A DNA stretch of 64,000 nucleotides from a virus, in IMG/VR virus record IMGVR_UViG_3300042946_000263, positions 1 to 64,000 of that record; one strand, given 5' to 3'. Shown piece by piece: positions 20,368-27,630 of the stretch (its first letter is position 1; the number at the start of each line of letters is the position of its first letter). The position numbers and the translations under genes were made by a program. The notes under the pieces were generated by a model. That model did no database searches. It had not been told where the DNA came from and saw nothing but the letters and a program-made list of their open reading frames with translations.

Positions 20368-20382
20368 AATATGTAGTATAAT
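20354..20382 (+). promoter_or_regulatory. tRNA promoter, near-consensus sigma70
   Basis: TTGACT (20354-20359), 17 bp, TATAAT (20377-20382). Transcription would start near 20389, just before the tRNA. Confidence 0.85.
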
Positions 20383-20391
20383 ACTAATAAT

Positions 20392-20468
20392 GGTCCCCTA
20401 GCTCAGCTGGATAGAGCAACGGATTTCTACTCCGTGGGTCGAGGGTTCGAATCCTTCGGGGACCGCCA
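20392..20468 (+). tRNA. tRNA-Arg (anticodon UCU)
   Basis: A 77-base cloverleaf with encoded CCA: acceptor GGTCCCC/GGGGACC, D-stem GCTC/GAGC, anticodon stem ACGGA/TCCGT with loop TTTCTAC (anticodon TCT), T-arm GAGGG-TTCGAAT-CCTTC. It reads AGA (and AGG by wobble), the arginine codon that dominates the late structural genes of this window but not the early ones. Confidence 0.95.
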
Positions 20469-20483
20469 TTTCTCGAGGTTGTG

Positions 20484-21038
20484 ATGGAAATTATTGACAA
20501 TTTTCTAGACAAAGCTATTAGCGATGATCTAGAACAAACATTATCCGGAAGCGACTTCCCTTGGTATTACAGCGACTTCACCACACACTCAAAACAATAC
20601 ACCACTGATAAGACTCGAGATTGCAGTCAATTTACTCATGTATTCTTTTTACATGATAATATTAATTCAGGTTATTATCCATTAATTCAACCAATCATCG
20701 AAGCCTCTGGTAGATCTACTGAAAAGTTAGTAAGAGCCAAGGCTAATCTGATTTACAGGCATTCTGATTGGCCTGTTGGCGTTTACAATCTTCCTCACGC
20801 CGACCATACGAAAGAAGTTGACGCAGAGTCATTATTATATTATGTTAATGACAGCGATGGGTGCACTGTAATATTCGAAGAAAAAGAACCGATAAATAAG
20901 CATGAATTGACAATAAAACAAAAAATTAAACCTATGAGAAATAGGTTAATTGCCTTTGATTCTATGTTATTGCATGCTAGCACTCCTCCATCTTCTCATG
21001 AATTGAGAATGGTGATCAATCTAGTTTTCACAAAATAA
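20484..21038 (+). CDS. 2-oxoglutarate/Fe(II)-dependent oxygenase-like protein, copy 3
   Basis: 184 residues with SDFPWYY, PHAD (His105, Asp107), VNDSDGCTVIF, distal His164 in LHASTPP, and Arg175 in LRMVINLVF. Full triad, so likely active, and clearly paralogous to 11173 and 17877. The ATG at 20484 is preferred to GTG 20481 for its distance from CGAGG. It follows the tRNA and may share its promoter. Confidence 0.8.
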   Translation: MEIIDNFLDKAISDDLEQTLSGSDFPWYYSDFTTHSKQYTTDKTRDCSQFTHVFFLHDNINSGYYPLIQPIIEASGRSTEKLVRAKANLIYRHSDWPVGVYNLPHADHTKEVDAESLLYYVNDSDGCTVIFEEKEPINKHELTIKQKIKPMRNRLIAFDSMLLHASTPPSSHELRMVINLVFTK

Positions 21039-21048
21039 AGGTGTTCAG

Positions 21049-21156
21049 ATGTCAAGAAACAATCACTGGTTCTGGAACAGTTTTGTCGTTAACAAATTCC
21101 AACAATCACTACTAGACCTATCATCATGGATTTGGCGTAAACAGTCAGGTCGCTAA
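21049..21156 (+). CDS. Very small Trp-rich protein, 35 aa
   Basis: MSRNNHWFWNSFVVNKFQQS and a second W-containing helix ending QSGR. The ribosome site is AAAGGTGTTC. The aromatic, basic character suggests a membrane-associated peptide. Confidence 0.45.
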   Translation: MSRNNHWFWNSFVVNKFQQSLLDLSSWIWRKQSGR

Positions 21157-21170
21157 CTGGAGTATATATT

Positions 21171-21377
21171 ATGGCGCTTTATCATGGGCACAAAGAATAC
21201 GGTACAGGTTATTATCTTACGCTAATCGCAATCTGGCTCGTTTTTGCCGTAGGTTGGGTTATGAATATTATTGCTATCTGGAACACGATCGATAATCCTG
21301 TAACAGCTAAGTTTATTCTTCGCTGTATTGGTGTTTTCGTTGGTCCCGTCGGCGCTATCTTGGGGTATGTATCGTGA
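21171..21377 (+). CDS. Two-helix membrane protein, 68 aa
   Basis: A polar start (MALYHGHKEYGTGYY) then two membrane helices (about residues 15-38 and 48-68). GGAGTATATATT precedes the ATG. Overlaps the transpeptidase gene by four bases, so the two are co-expressed. Confidence 0.6.
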   Translation: MALYHGHKEYGTGYYLTLIAIWLVFAVGWVMNIIAIWNTIDNPVTAKFILRCIGVFVGPVGAILGYVS

Positions 21378-21772
21378 ATAAACTATTGATTGCTGCAGCA
21401 GTTCTATTCTCAACTTCTGCTCTAGCAGATTATGATGTGGTAGTTTCTAAACGTAATCAGACAATGACAGTTTATGAAGATGGAGAGTTAATCGAACAGT
21501 GGCCAGTTTCTACCGCACGTAGAGGCTACGTAACACCATCAGGAACTTTCCATCCTTATTCTTATCAACTAATGCACTACTCAAAGAAGTTCGACAATGC
21601 CCCGATGCCTCATTCTATCTTTTTTAGCGGTGGTTATGCAATTCACGCTACTCCTCATGTTGGTGCTTTGGGTCGACCCGCTTCTCACGGCTGCGTTCGC
21701 CTTTCTCCAAGCAATGCTGCTACTCTTTACAGTATGACTAGAGGCGTTCCAACTACGATCACGATTAAATGA
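21374..21772 (+). CDS. Periplasmic L,D-transpeptidase (YkuD family)
   Basis: Starts with GTG in the overlap GTGA. Residues 1-18 (MNKLLIAAAVLFSTSALA) are a signal peptide. The YkuD catalytic motif is complete: His91 in YAIHATP, then SHGCVRL with catalytic Cys107 and Arg109. These enzymes make or exchange 3-3 crosslinks in peptidoglycan. The 132-residue length is close to a bare catalytic domain, with no LysM or other binding domain. A phage copy could alter the host wall during infection, for example to resist competing phages or to tune lysis. Confidence 0.88.
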   Translation: MNKLLIAAAVLFSTSALADYDVVVSKRNQTMTVYEDGELIEQWPVSTARRGYVTPSGTFHPYSYQLMHYSKKFDNAPMPHSIFFSGGYAIHATPHVGALGRPASHGCVRLSPSNAATLYSMTRGVPTTITIK

Positions 21773-22257
21773 TATTCATTTTTGATAATGTAATATCTAA
21801 AGAACGTTGTGAGAATTATTGTAAGTATATTCAAACAACATACGACGAAAGGCTTGCATTAGGAATGAATCCTATGAGTTTTGCTACAAGGCTCATAGAT
21901 TTGGATGATCCTCTTATTCAAGAGGTACAAGATTATCTAGAATCAAAAATCAGATATAAATTAAACCACCGATGGACTCAGTTACAGATATGGCCTGTCG
22001 ACAGTTATACTGTCAGACATATTCATGATGATCCTAGGGCTGGTGATGCTAATTTCAACAGTATGTTATATCTGAACGACGATTTCGAAAGTGGAAAATT
22101 CTTTACTGACGACATAATCATCCAGCCAAAACCTGGAAGATTAACGCTGTTCAACGGTCAAGAAGTATATCATGGTATTGACCCCGTACAAAAGTCTAAC
22201 AGATATTCTATCATTTTTTGGTGGAACATCGATTTAAGTAAAGGAACAAACTCATGA
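21769..22257 (+). CDS. 2-oxoglutarate/Fe(II)-dependent oxygenase-like protein, copy 4 (distinct subfamily)
   Basis: 162 residues with RHIHDDP (His86-x-Asp88), distal His135 in YHGIDPV and Arg145 in NRYSIIFWW. It lacks the DFPWYY opening of the other three copies and is nearer the classic prolyl-hydroxylase layout. The ATG overlaps the transpeptidase stop (ATGA). Confidence 0.78.
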   Translation: MIFIFDNVISKERCENYCKYIQTTYDERLALGMNPMSFATRLIDLDDPLIQEVQDYLESKIRYKLNHRWTQLQIWPVDSYTVRHIHDDPRAGDANFNSMLYLNDDFESGKFFTDDIIIQPKPGRLTLFNGQEVYHGIDPVQKSNRYSIIFWWNIDLSKGTNS

Positions 22258-22436
22258 CGTCAAAATCTTCATATTCTTACTCGCATGCTTCCACTATAAA
22301 GTGGGCTCTTGAAATGGAACTGAACCGATTAAAGTGTGTGAGGGTGAATAACGAAGAAGTCATGGTTTTCCTTAAGAAGAGAATTGAAGAACTGAAGGAA
22401 CATGAAAAAGAATGCTTAAAAATTCAGGCTTCGTAG
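22254..22436 (+). CDS. Hypothetical helical protein, 60 aa
   Basis: MTSKSSYSYSHASTIKWALE followed by a long charged helix (FLKKRIEELKEHEKECLKIQ). Overlaps both neighbours. Its place just before gp33 suggests a part in the late-transcription block, without direct evidence. Confidence 0.55.
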   Translation: MTSKSSYSYSHASTIKWALEMELNRLKCVRVNNEEVMVFLKKRIEELKEHEKECLKIQAS

Positions 22437-22630
22437 AAGAAGTAGAAAAACTCTGTCGAGAAAAGAACATCGAATATATTGATGCCATCGTTTTCTGGTG
22501 TCAGAAAAACAACCTGGAAGTGGAAACGGCTGCATACTGGATCAAAAAAGACCCAGTTATGAAGTCCAAGATCCAAGTAGAGGCTGAAAATCTCAATATC
22601 CTCAAACGTGGAGCCAGACTTCCCATATAA
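22412..22630 (+). CDS. 33: Late promoter transcription accessory protein, gp33-like
   Basis: 72 residues: FVEEVEKLCREKNIEYIDAI, then WCQKNNLEVETAAYWI, KSKIQVEAENLNIL and a final LPI. This is the conserved layout of T4-type gp33, which links RNA polymerase to the sliding clamp and activates late promoters. T4 gp33 is longer; the short form matches other T4-like phages. It overlaps the upstream gene by 25 bases. The TATAAATA promoters of this window fit with its presence. Confidence 0.7.
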   Translation: MLKNSGFVEEVEKLCREKNIEYIDAIVFWCQKNNLEVETAAYWIKKDPVMKSKIQVEAENLNILKRGARLPI

Positions 22631-22633
22631 ATA
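22626..22633 (+). promoter_or_regulatory. T4-type late promoter TATAAATA
   Basis: Exact TATAAATA overlapping the gp33 stop codon, 36 bases before the ATG at 22662. Confidence 0.65.
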
Positions 22634-22661
22634 TTAGGTTCAACCATTGTTGGAGGCGTTT

Positions 22662-23231
22662 ATGCGTATAAAAACAATAGGTCGACCATCGCACGTATCT
22701 TCGAAAATAATCAAAAAAGCGGCATATTTTTATGGTAAATATCTGATCGGAGGCGGAAAACTCTTTAATAATATCCATTTGACTATCCAGTTTGAAAAAG
22801 TTACTAACGATGATGGTGATTACGCATACTGCGATTGGACAGACGGTAACGATAGTTGTAGAGAGTTTTTAATAGGTATTGATCGTGCTCTCAGCAAGAA
22901 GGAAACCCTGCTTGCTCTTGCTCACGAGATGGTCCATCTTAAACAATACGCCAAAGGCGAAATGAAAGACATTTGGCGTCCAGTGCGGATGGTTAAATGG
23001 CAAGGCGAAAGATATTTGCACGAAGAAATGGACTATTGGGAATGTCCATGGGAAATTGAAGCGTATGGCCGAGAAAAAGGTCTTTACTTCAAATTTTTGA
23101 CTTATCTACAGTATGGAGAACCTGAGGAATTATGTCGGCGTTCGAAGCATATAAAGAGTACGTTGCCCTCAAAAATCACTTTACCAAAACCGATTACGAC
23201 TATATCAAATACAACGGAAAAACCGGATTAA
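22662..23231 (+). CDS. SprT-like zinc metallopeptidase
   Basis: 189 residues; ALAHEMVHLKQY carries HEMVH (residues 88-92), and a further acid in WECPWEIEAYGRE (Glu131 or 133) could be the third ligand, as in SprT-like proteases. Start at 22662 after GGAGGCGTTT; a TTG 15 bases upstream is rejected. The same gene is seen beside gp33 and gp59 in other T4-like phages. The last 100 bases overlap gp59 in another frame, and its tail is low in conserved features. Confidence 0.7.
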   Translation: MRIKTIGRPSHVSSKIIKKAAYFYGKYLIGGGKLFNNIHLTIQFEKVTNDDGDYAYCDWTDGNDSCREFLIGIDRALSKKETLLALAHEMVHLKQYAKGEMKDIWRPVRMVKWQGERYLHEEMDYWECPWEIEAYGREKGLYFKFLTYLQYGEPEELCRRSKHIKSTLPSKITLPKPITTISNTTEKPD

Positions 23232-23698
23232 AGCACGCATCGTTTGATAAGCGTAAGGATAAGGTGTTCTTTGAGAAATTATCTAAAATTGAAAATGTAT
23301 GCGAGTTTCTCATTGCTAATTTTATTGTTGATCCAAAACTATGGATCCGTGATCTCGCATATTCAGAGACTGCTCAAGTAGTTTATCAGAACTGGAAGAA
23401 ACGTAATCAGTCTCTTACATATAATTTCAAAAACGACTTCAAGAAAATTCTACAAGAACCAAAAGGGCAGCAACACCCAGCTGCCCTGAGGTTATATCTT
23501 GGTAACCAGATCAGCTTAGAGTCCCTTTGTATTTTTGTTAAAATGACAAAAGCATTAGAACAGTGGGACTCTAAACTGGAATATGACCCGATATGGGATG
23601 ACGTCCGATTGAAGGTTGTGAAGTATACTCCATTTATAAAATGCGATTATGAGAAGGTGAAGCAAATAATGCTTGACATTATGAGCGATATGGAGTAA
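23132..23698 (+). CDS. 59: Loader of replicative helicase, gp59
   Basis: 188 residues beginning MSAFEAYKEYVALKNHFTKT, then DYDYIKYNGKTG and FDKRKDKVFFEKLSK, the conserved opening of T4 gp59. QSLTYNFKNDF and QHPAALRLYLGNQISLESL follow as in the family. gp59 binds fork DNA and gp32 and loads the gp41 helicase. Start supported by GAGGAATTATG. Next to gp32, as expected for functional partners. Confidence 0.85.
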   Translation: MSAFEAYKEYVALKNHFTKTDYDYIKYNGKTGLKHASFDKRKDKVFFEKLSKIENVCEFLIANFIVDPKLWIRDLAYSETAQVVYQNWKKRNQSLTYNFKNDFKKILQEPKGQQHPAALRLYLGNQISLESLCIFVKMTKALEQWDSKLEYDPIWDDVRLKVVKYTPFIKCDYEKVKQIMLDIMSDME

Positions 23699-23706
23699 TA
23701 TAAATA
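23699..23706 (+). promoter_or_regulatory. T4-type late promoter TATAAATA
   Basis: Exact TATAAATA 68 bases before the gp32 start. The longer spacing leaves a leader of about 55 bases, which in T4 gp32 is a site of self-repression; whether that holds here is unknown. Confidence 0.55.
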
Positions 23707-23766
23707 ATGATGGCGATACAAATGCCATTCATACAATTGTTATACACTGTAATACGGAGATTATAC

Positions 23767-24675
23767 ATGGTAGATTTTAAGTCCCTCAAAGCAGCTTCAG
23801 GTAAGAAGTCTCTCGAATCCCTAACATCAGAACTCAATAAGCTATCAGGCGGCGAAGGAAAAGGTTCCGACGATCGTTTCTGGTCGCCAACAGTCGATAA
23901 GGCTGGTAATGGTTATGCTGTTATTCGTTTCCTTCCTCCGCCACAGAATGAAGACGTTCCTTTCGTTCGTATCTTCGATCATGGTTTCCAGGGTCCAGGT
24001 GGTTGGTATATTGAAAACTCCCTGACAACTATTGGTAAGAACGATCCAGTTTCAGAGTATAACTCTAAGCTATGGAACTCTGGTATTGAAGCCAATAAGG
24101 AAATTGCTCGTAAGCAGAAGCGTCGTCTTCACTTCATCAGCAATATCTACGTTGTCAGCGATCAGGGTAATCCTGCAAACGAAGGTAAAGTTTTCCTTTA
24201 CAAGTACGGAAAGAAGATTTTCGACAAGCTGAAGGAAGCAATGGAACCACAGTTTGCTGACGAGGAAGCAATCAATCCATTCGATATGTGGGCTGGCGCT
24301 TCATTCAAGCTAAAGATTCGTAATCTTGAAGGTTATCGTAATTATGATAAGTCAGAGTTTGATAAGCCAGGTCCACTACTAAAGGACGATGAAGAGCTAG
24401 AAAAGGTTTGGAAGAGCGAACATTCTCTTCAGGAATTTCTTGCTCCATCTAACTTCAAGTCAGAAGAAGAACTACGTGCTCGACTAGCAAAGGTTCTTGC
24501 TGAAGACTCTGCTCCGGCCAAGCGTGCTAAGGCAGAAAATACTGAAGTTCCATGGGATGATGCTGAGGAATCAACTGCTCCATCATTCAAGGCAACTCAT
24601 GCGCCGAAGTATTCTGGTGATGATGAAGATGAAGATGAGACAATTAAGTTCTTTAAGAAACTAGCTAACGACTAA
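23767..24675 (+). CDS. 32: Single-stranded DNA-binding protein, gp32
   Basis: 302 residues, almost the T4 length (301). The N-terminus MVDFKSLKAASGKKSLESLT is the cooperativity region; the core carries DDRFWSPTVDKAGNGYAVIR and FLPPP as in gp32. The C-terminus is highly acidic (GDDEDEDETIKFFKKL), the part that binds partner proteins such as gp59. The start at 23767 follows GGAGATTATAC. gp32 coats single-stranded DNA during replication, recombination and repair. Confidence 0.93.
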   Translation: MVDFKSLKAASGKKSLESLTSELNKLSGGEGKGSDDRFWSPTVDKAGNGYAVIRFLPPPQNEDVPFVRIFDHGFQGPGGWYIENSLTTIGKNDPVSEYNSKLWNSGIEANKEIARKQKRRLHFISNIYVVSDQGNPANEGKVFLYKYGKKIFDKLKEAMEPQFADEEAINPFDMWAGASFKLKIRNLEGYRNYDKSEFDKPGPLLKDDEELEKVWKSEHSLQEFLAPSNFKSEEELRARLAKVLAEDSAPAKRAKAENTEVPWDDAEESTAPSFKATHAPKYSGDDEDEDETIKFFKKLAND

Positions 24676-24678
24676 AAG

Positions 24679-24701
24679 AAAGGGAGCTTGGCTCCCTTTT
24701 T
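24679..24701. terminator. Bidirectional terminator
   Basis: AAAGGGAGC-TTG-GCTCCCTTT with T-runs on both strands, between gp32 and the leftward tail operon that ends at 24703. Confidence 0.88.
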
Positions 24702-24702
24702 A

Positions 24703-26721
24703 TTATCCCCACATATTCTTCTTATAGTGTTTCATTTCTTCCCAATGATTACCGCCAATCATAGCAGCCCAATCTGGCCAACCAATATCATCTGGTGTAT
24801 TATAAGCGTATCCTGAATTATCAGCAGCAGACATTGGACTTGCCCCTCCAGTCATAGAAGGAGTATTAGTAGGAGTTACAGTCTGTTGTTGTGCAGATTC
24901 TTCCATTGCCTGTGACTGAACAGCCGCCTGACTTACAGTTCTAGCATTCATAGAAGCCATAGAAGGAGAAGGAGTTAATTCTGCAGAGATCGCTGAAGCT
25001 ATCATTGGAAGTAGTCCTCCAATCATCCCACCAAACCCTCCAGGTATAAAGCCGCCTAACATTCCCATAAGCTGTCCTGTCATGTCCCCACCCATTGGAG
25101 CGCCCATCATACCAGTAGTCATTGGCGCTTGCTGTATTGGTTCTGCTACAGGAGCAGCCATTGGTGCTGCAGAAGGAGCAGTTGTTGATGGAGTAGCTGC
25201 ATAAGGAGTTGCTCCCTGTGCAGCTCTTTGTTCTGGCGTTCCTGCCATTTGATATGTGTCTGGAACTGCTGGAGCGCCACCTTTTCTGAGCTCAGCATGT
25301 AGATGGTCATTATGACCAGCAGCGCCATATGGCCCAGATTCTCTCCAGAAAACCTTATAACCGAGTCTAGTTAATTGATCAGCTAGATGATCAAACTTTG
25401 CTCCGAGAACAGGATTTGTCGCTTCTGTATTACCCTTACCAATATTAATATCAATCGCTCTTCCTTCATAATGGGCTCTACCTTTATGAACTCCTGCGAC
25501 GCCACCAAAAGAAGGATGTTCAGAAATTCTCATTCCCATTTTTTCTAGAGCATGGCCAAGAGCAACAATATCACCAGAAGGTAATGCAGCAGAAGTTTCT
25601 ACTTTTTCTCCGTGAGCTTGTCCTTCATGCATAGCACCACTGATAGGGCCATGGCCGCCTTCTTTACCAATTGTTTCAGTTCTTGGGGAAGTAGCAGAAG
25701 GTACAGCTTCTGGCTTAGAAACTGGTGTAGCAGTTGGCGTTGTTGAGGGTGTAGTTGCTGCAGATGTTACTGGCGTAGCAGTTTCGCCGCCTTTAGAACT
25801 TGTTAGTCTTTCTGCATTAGCTATTCTTTTTGATCTATGTTCGCCAGAAGATCTTTCATAAAATTCGTCAACCTTTGCAGCAGCATCAGCTGCAGATTTA
25901 GCCATTTTAAGAATATTGCCTGCTTTGGCTTCACTATTTTTTAATTCCCAGTCAACGAAAGCAAGTTGGTCTTGGAATGTAGAACCAATTAATGGTTTTC
26001 CCATTATTTGTTGGAATCTTGCCTGCCTATCAGGATGCCATTGTGCTATACCAACAGCTGTGCCTCCATCGCCCTTTTTCTTTCCGCTTATTACAGCAGA
26101 AGAAAAATTCTCAGATTCCACTTGAAGATTGCCAACAATACCAGCTGACTGTTCTTTTGACCAACCTTTTGACTGGAAAAATGACATAGCTTCAGAGGAA
26201 CTACCATTTGGTTGCATTGCCGTGGCTCCACCACCACCGCCACCCATGCCGCCAGCGACATAACCTACTGCTCCACCAACTGCAGCGGCACCGATTTTTT
26301 CAACAACGCTTCCTAAACCAGTAGTAAGAGAACTAAGAATATTACCAGTGCCAGATCCAACCAAATTATTGGAAAGGTTGGTATTCATACTTTCAACGTT
26401 TCTATTCAATATTCTAATGTTTTTAGAAATATCGCTTAGATAACCTTGCATAGTTGTTTGGATACTGGCCGTTTCTTGGAATATTCTGATTAGGCCATCT
26501 ATCTTATCATTAGTTTGTTCTGTAGCATATTGACCTTCCTGAATACTATTGTGAAGGTCGTTAATATCTTTTCTTTGTGCAGAAAAAGTAGTAGCAATAT
26601 CTTTGACTATTTTAGAAAGATTGGCTGCTGAAGCGTTTGCAGCTTGTCTGAATTGACCAGCAGATTCTCCCATTGCTGATCTTATACTTCTGGATACTTC
26701 TGCTAATTCTGCCGTTGCCAT
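24703..26721 (-). CDS. Tape-measure-like tail protein with lysozyme and M15-like peptidase domains
   Basis: 672 residues. Residues 1-115 are helical; 120-170 are Gly/Ala-rich and hydrophobic (possible membrane segment). Residues 174-300 match the phage tail lysozyme domain (SEAMSFFQSKGWSKEQSAGI, then NLQVESENF with catalytic acids, GIAQWHPDR). Residues 375-480 look like an M15-type D,D-peptidase (HYEGRAIDI, HNDHLHAEL with metal-binding His/Asp). The C-terminus is Met/Gly/Ala-rich. Its place right after gp26 and the frameshift ORF, the usual tape-measure position, argues for that role. Length scaling cannot be checked here. Confidence 0.7.
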   Translation of the reverse strand: MATAELAEVSRSIRSAMGESAGQFRQAANASAANLSKIVKDIATTFSAQRKDINDLHNSIQEGQYATEQTNDKIDGLIRIFQETASIQTTMQGYLSDISKNIRILNRNVESMNTNLSNNLVGSGTGNILSSLTTGLGSVVEKIGAAAVGGAVGYVAGGMGGGGGGATAMQPNGSSSEAMSFFQSKGWSKEQSAGIVGNLQVESENFSSAVISGKKKGDGGTAVGIAQWHPDRQARFQQIMGKPLIGSTFQDQLAFVDWELKNSEAKAGNILKMAKSAADAAAKVDEFYERSSGEHRSKRIANAERLTSSKGGETATPVTSAATTPSTTPTATPVSKPEAVPSATSPRTETIGKEGGHGPISGAMHEGQAHGEKVETSAALPSGDIVALGHALEKMGMRISEHPSFGGVAGVHKGRAHYEGRAIDINIGKGNTEATNPVLGAKFDHLADQLTRLGYKVFWRESGPYGAAGHNDHLHAELRKGGAPAVPDTYQMAGTPEQRAAQGATPYAATPSTTAPSAAPMAAPVAEPIQQAPMTTGMMGAPMGGDMTGQLMGMLGGFIPGGFGGMIGGLLPMIASAISAELTPSPSMASMNARTVSQAAVQSQAMEESAQQQTVTPTNTPSMTGGASPMSAADNSGYAYNTPDDIGWPDWAAMIGGNHWEEMKHYKKNMWG

Positions 26722-26724
26722 TTC

Positions 26725-26910
26725 TTACCTATTTGCTTGTTGTCTTTTTGCTTCTTCTACTTCTTTGATATAATTCACCAACATTTGCACATAGATATCT
26801 CGTTCAAATGGTATAAGATTTTCTACATCAGATATTGAATATTTATGGTGCTGAACCAACGAAAATATAGTAGAGTAATAATTACCCAGATCAGTATGGC
26901 TCAGCGCCAC
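26725..26910 (-). CDS. Tail assembly chaperone-like ORF, probably made as a gp26 fusion
   Basis: 61 residues reading MALSHTDLGNYYSTIFSLVQ, then NLIPFERDIYVQML. It begins with GTG 10 bases inside gp26, in the -1 frame, right after seven T residues (26913-26919) in the right phase. Ribosomes slipping there would make a gp26 fusion of about 296 residues. Position matches the T part of G/GT chaperones before tape-measure genes. T4 gp51 occupies the same place; identity is uncertain. Confidence 0.65.
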   Translation of the reverse strand: MALSHTDLGNYYSTIFSLVQHHKYSISDVENLIPFERDIYVQMLVNYIKEVEEAKRQQANR

Positions 26911-27614
26911 GTAAAAAAATCGTTTAACGAAGTCAGAACTATTTCTCTGTCATGACCCAGATCGTTTTGATATAAAATCTTGTATTCCATCTTAGGGACA
27001 TTCAACAGGAATTCCTGGATCTTTTCGAACACCTTGATATTAAGGTTTTCTAAGAATTCGTTCAGTTCTTCCTTCTTATAATCTTTGGCCTCGAAAATCT
27101 GCTCTTCAAAATAGATAGAATCTATACAACGAAGAATCAACTCAAACATATAATCTTTGTCTAAGGCCAAAAAGTCTGCATCATCATATAATGCAGCGGA
27201 AGGATATTTCATTATAACGCCAGACTTAGGCGTAATTTTAATATTGTTATCAAGGTTCTCTGGATACTTGACCTTAACATCGTCAAGATTAATTTCAAAA
27301 TCGTATACTTTATTATCTTCTGAATCTTTGTATGATGCTTTAATAACATTATCAACAGAGATAGCTCTTAATCTAAGGAAAATATACTCAATATCAAACA
27401 GAGCCAGTTTGCTAATATCCAACTTGGAATCAATAGAGCAGTTGTTTACGATTTGTTTAATAGCCGAAAGCACGTCCGCTGGGTTTTCGCTTTCTTTAGC
27501 CATCAACAATAGTTTTTCTTCTTTGACCAAAAACGGTCTAAATTGATAGTCTTTTTTCAAAGAAGGTATATTAATTTTATAAACTGGGTAATCAATCTTA
27601 GGTAACTTAGACAT
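26901..27614 (-). CDS. 26: Baseplate hub/tail assembly protein, gp26
   Basis: 237 residues: MSKLPKIDYPVYKINIPSLK, then YQFRPFLVKEEKLLLMAKES, IKQIVNNCSID, ALFDIEYIFLRLRAISVDNV. This is the conserved form of gp26 in T4-like phages. In T4 it helps assemble the baseplate hub. Its stop (TGA at 26901) lies just after a slippery T7 stretch that leads into the next ORF. Confidence 0.85.
   Translation of the reverse strand: MSKLPKIDYPVYKINIPSLKKDYQFRPFLVKEEKLLLMAKESENPADVLSAIKQIVNNCSIDSKLDISKLALFDIEYIFLRLRAISVDNVIKASYKDSEDNKVYDFEINLDDVKVKYPENLDNNIKITPKSGVIMKYPSAALYDDADFLALDKDYMFELILRCIDSIYFEEQIFEAKDYKKEELNEFLENLNIKVFEKIQEFLLNVPKMEYKILYQNDLGHDREIVLTSLNDFFTWR
26904..26919 (-). promoter_or_regulatory. 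Probable -1 ribosomal frameshift site
   Basis: On the minus strand: GA-T-TTT-TTT-ACG-TGG-CGC-TGA. The heptamer T-TTT-TTT (26919-26913) is in the gp26 frame; a -1 slip gives TAC-GTG-GCG-CTG and enters the downstream ORF. A small stem GTGGC-GCTGA-GCCAT (one G-U pair) starts two bases later. Confidence 0.6.
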
Positions 27615-27630
27615 TATTTAAACTCCATAA

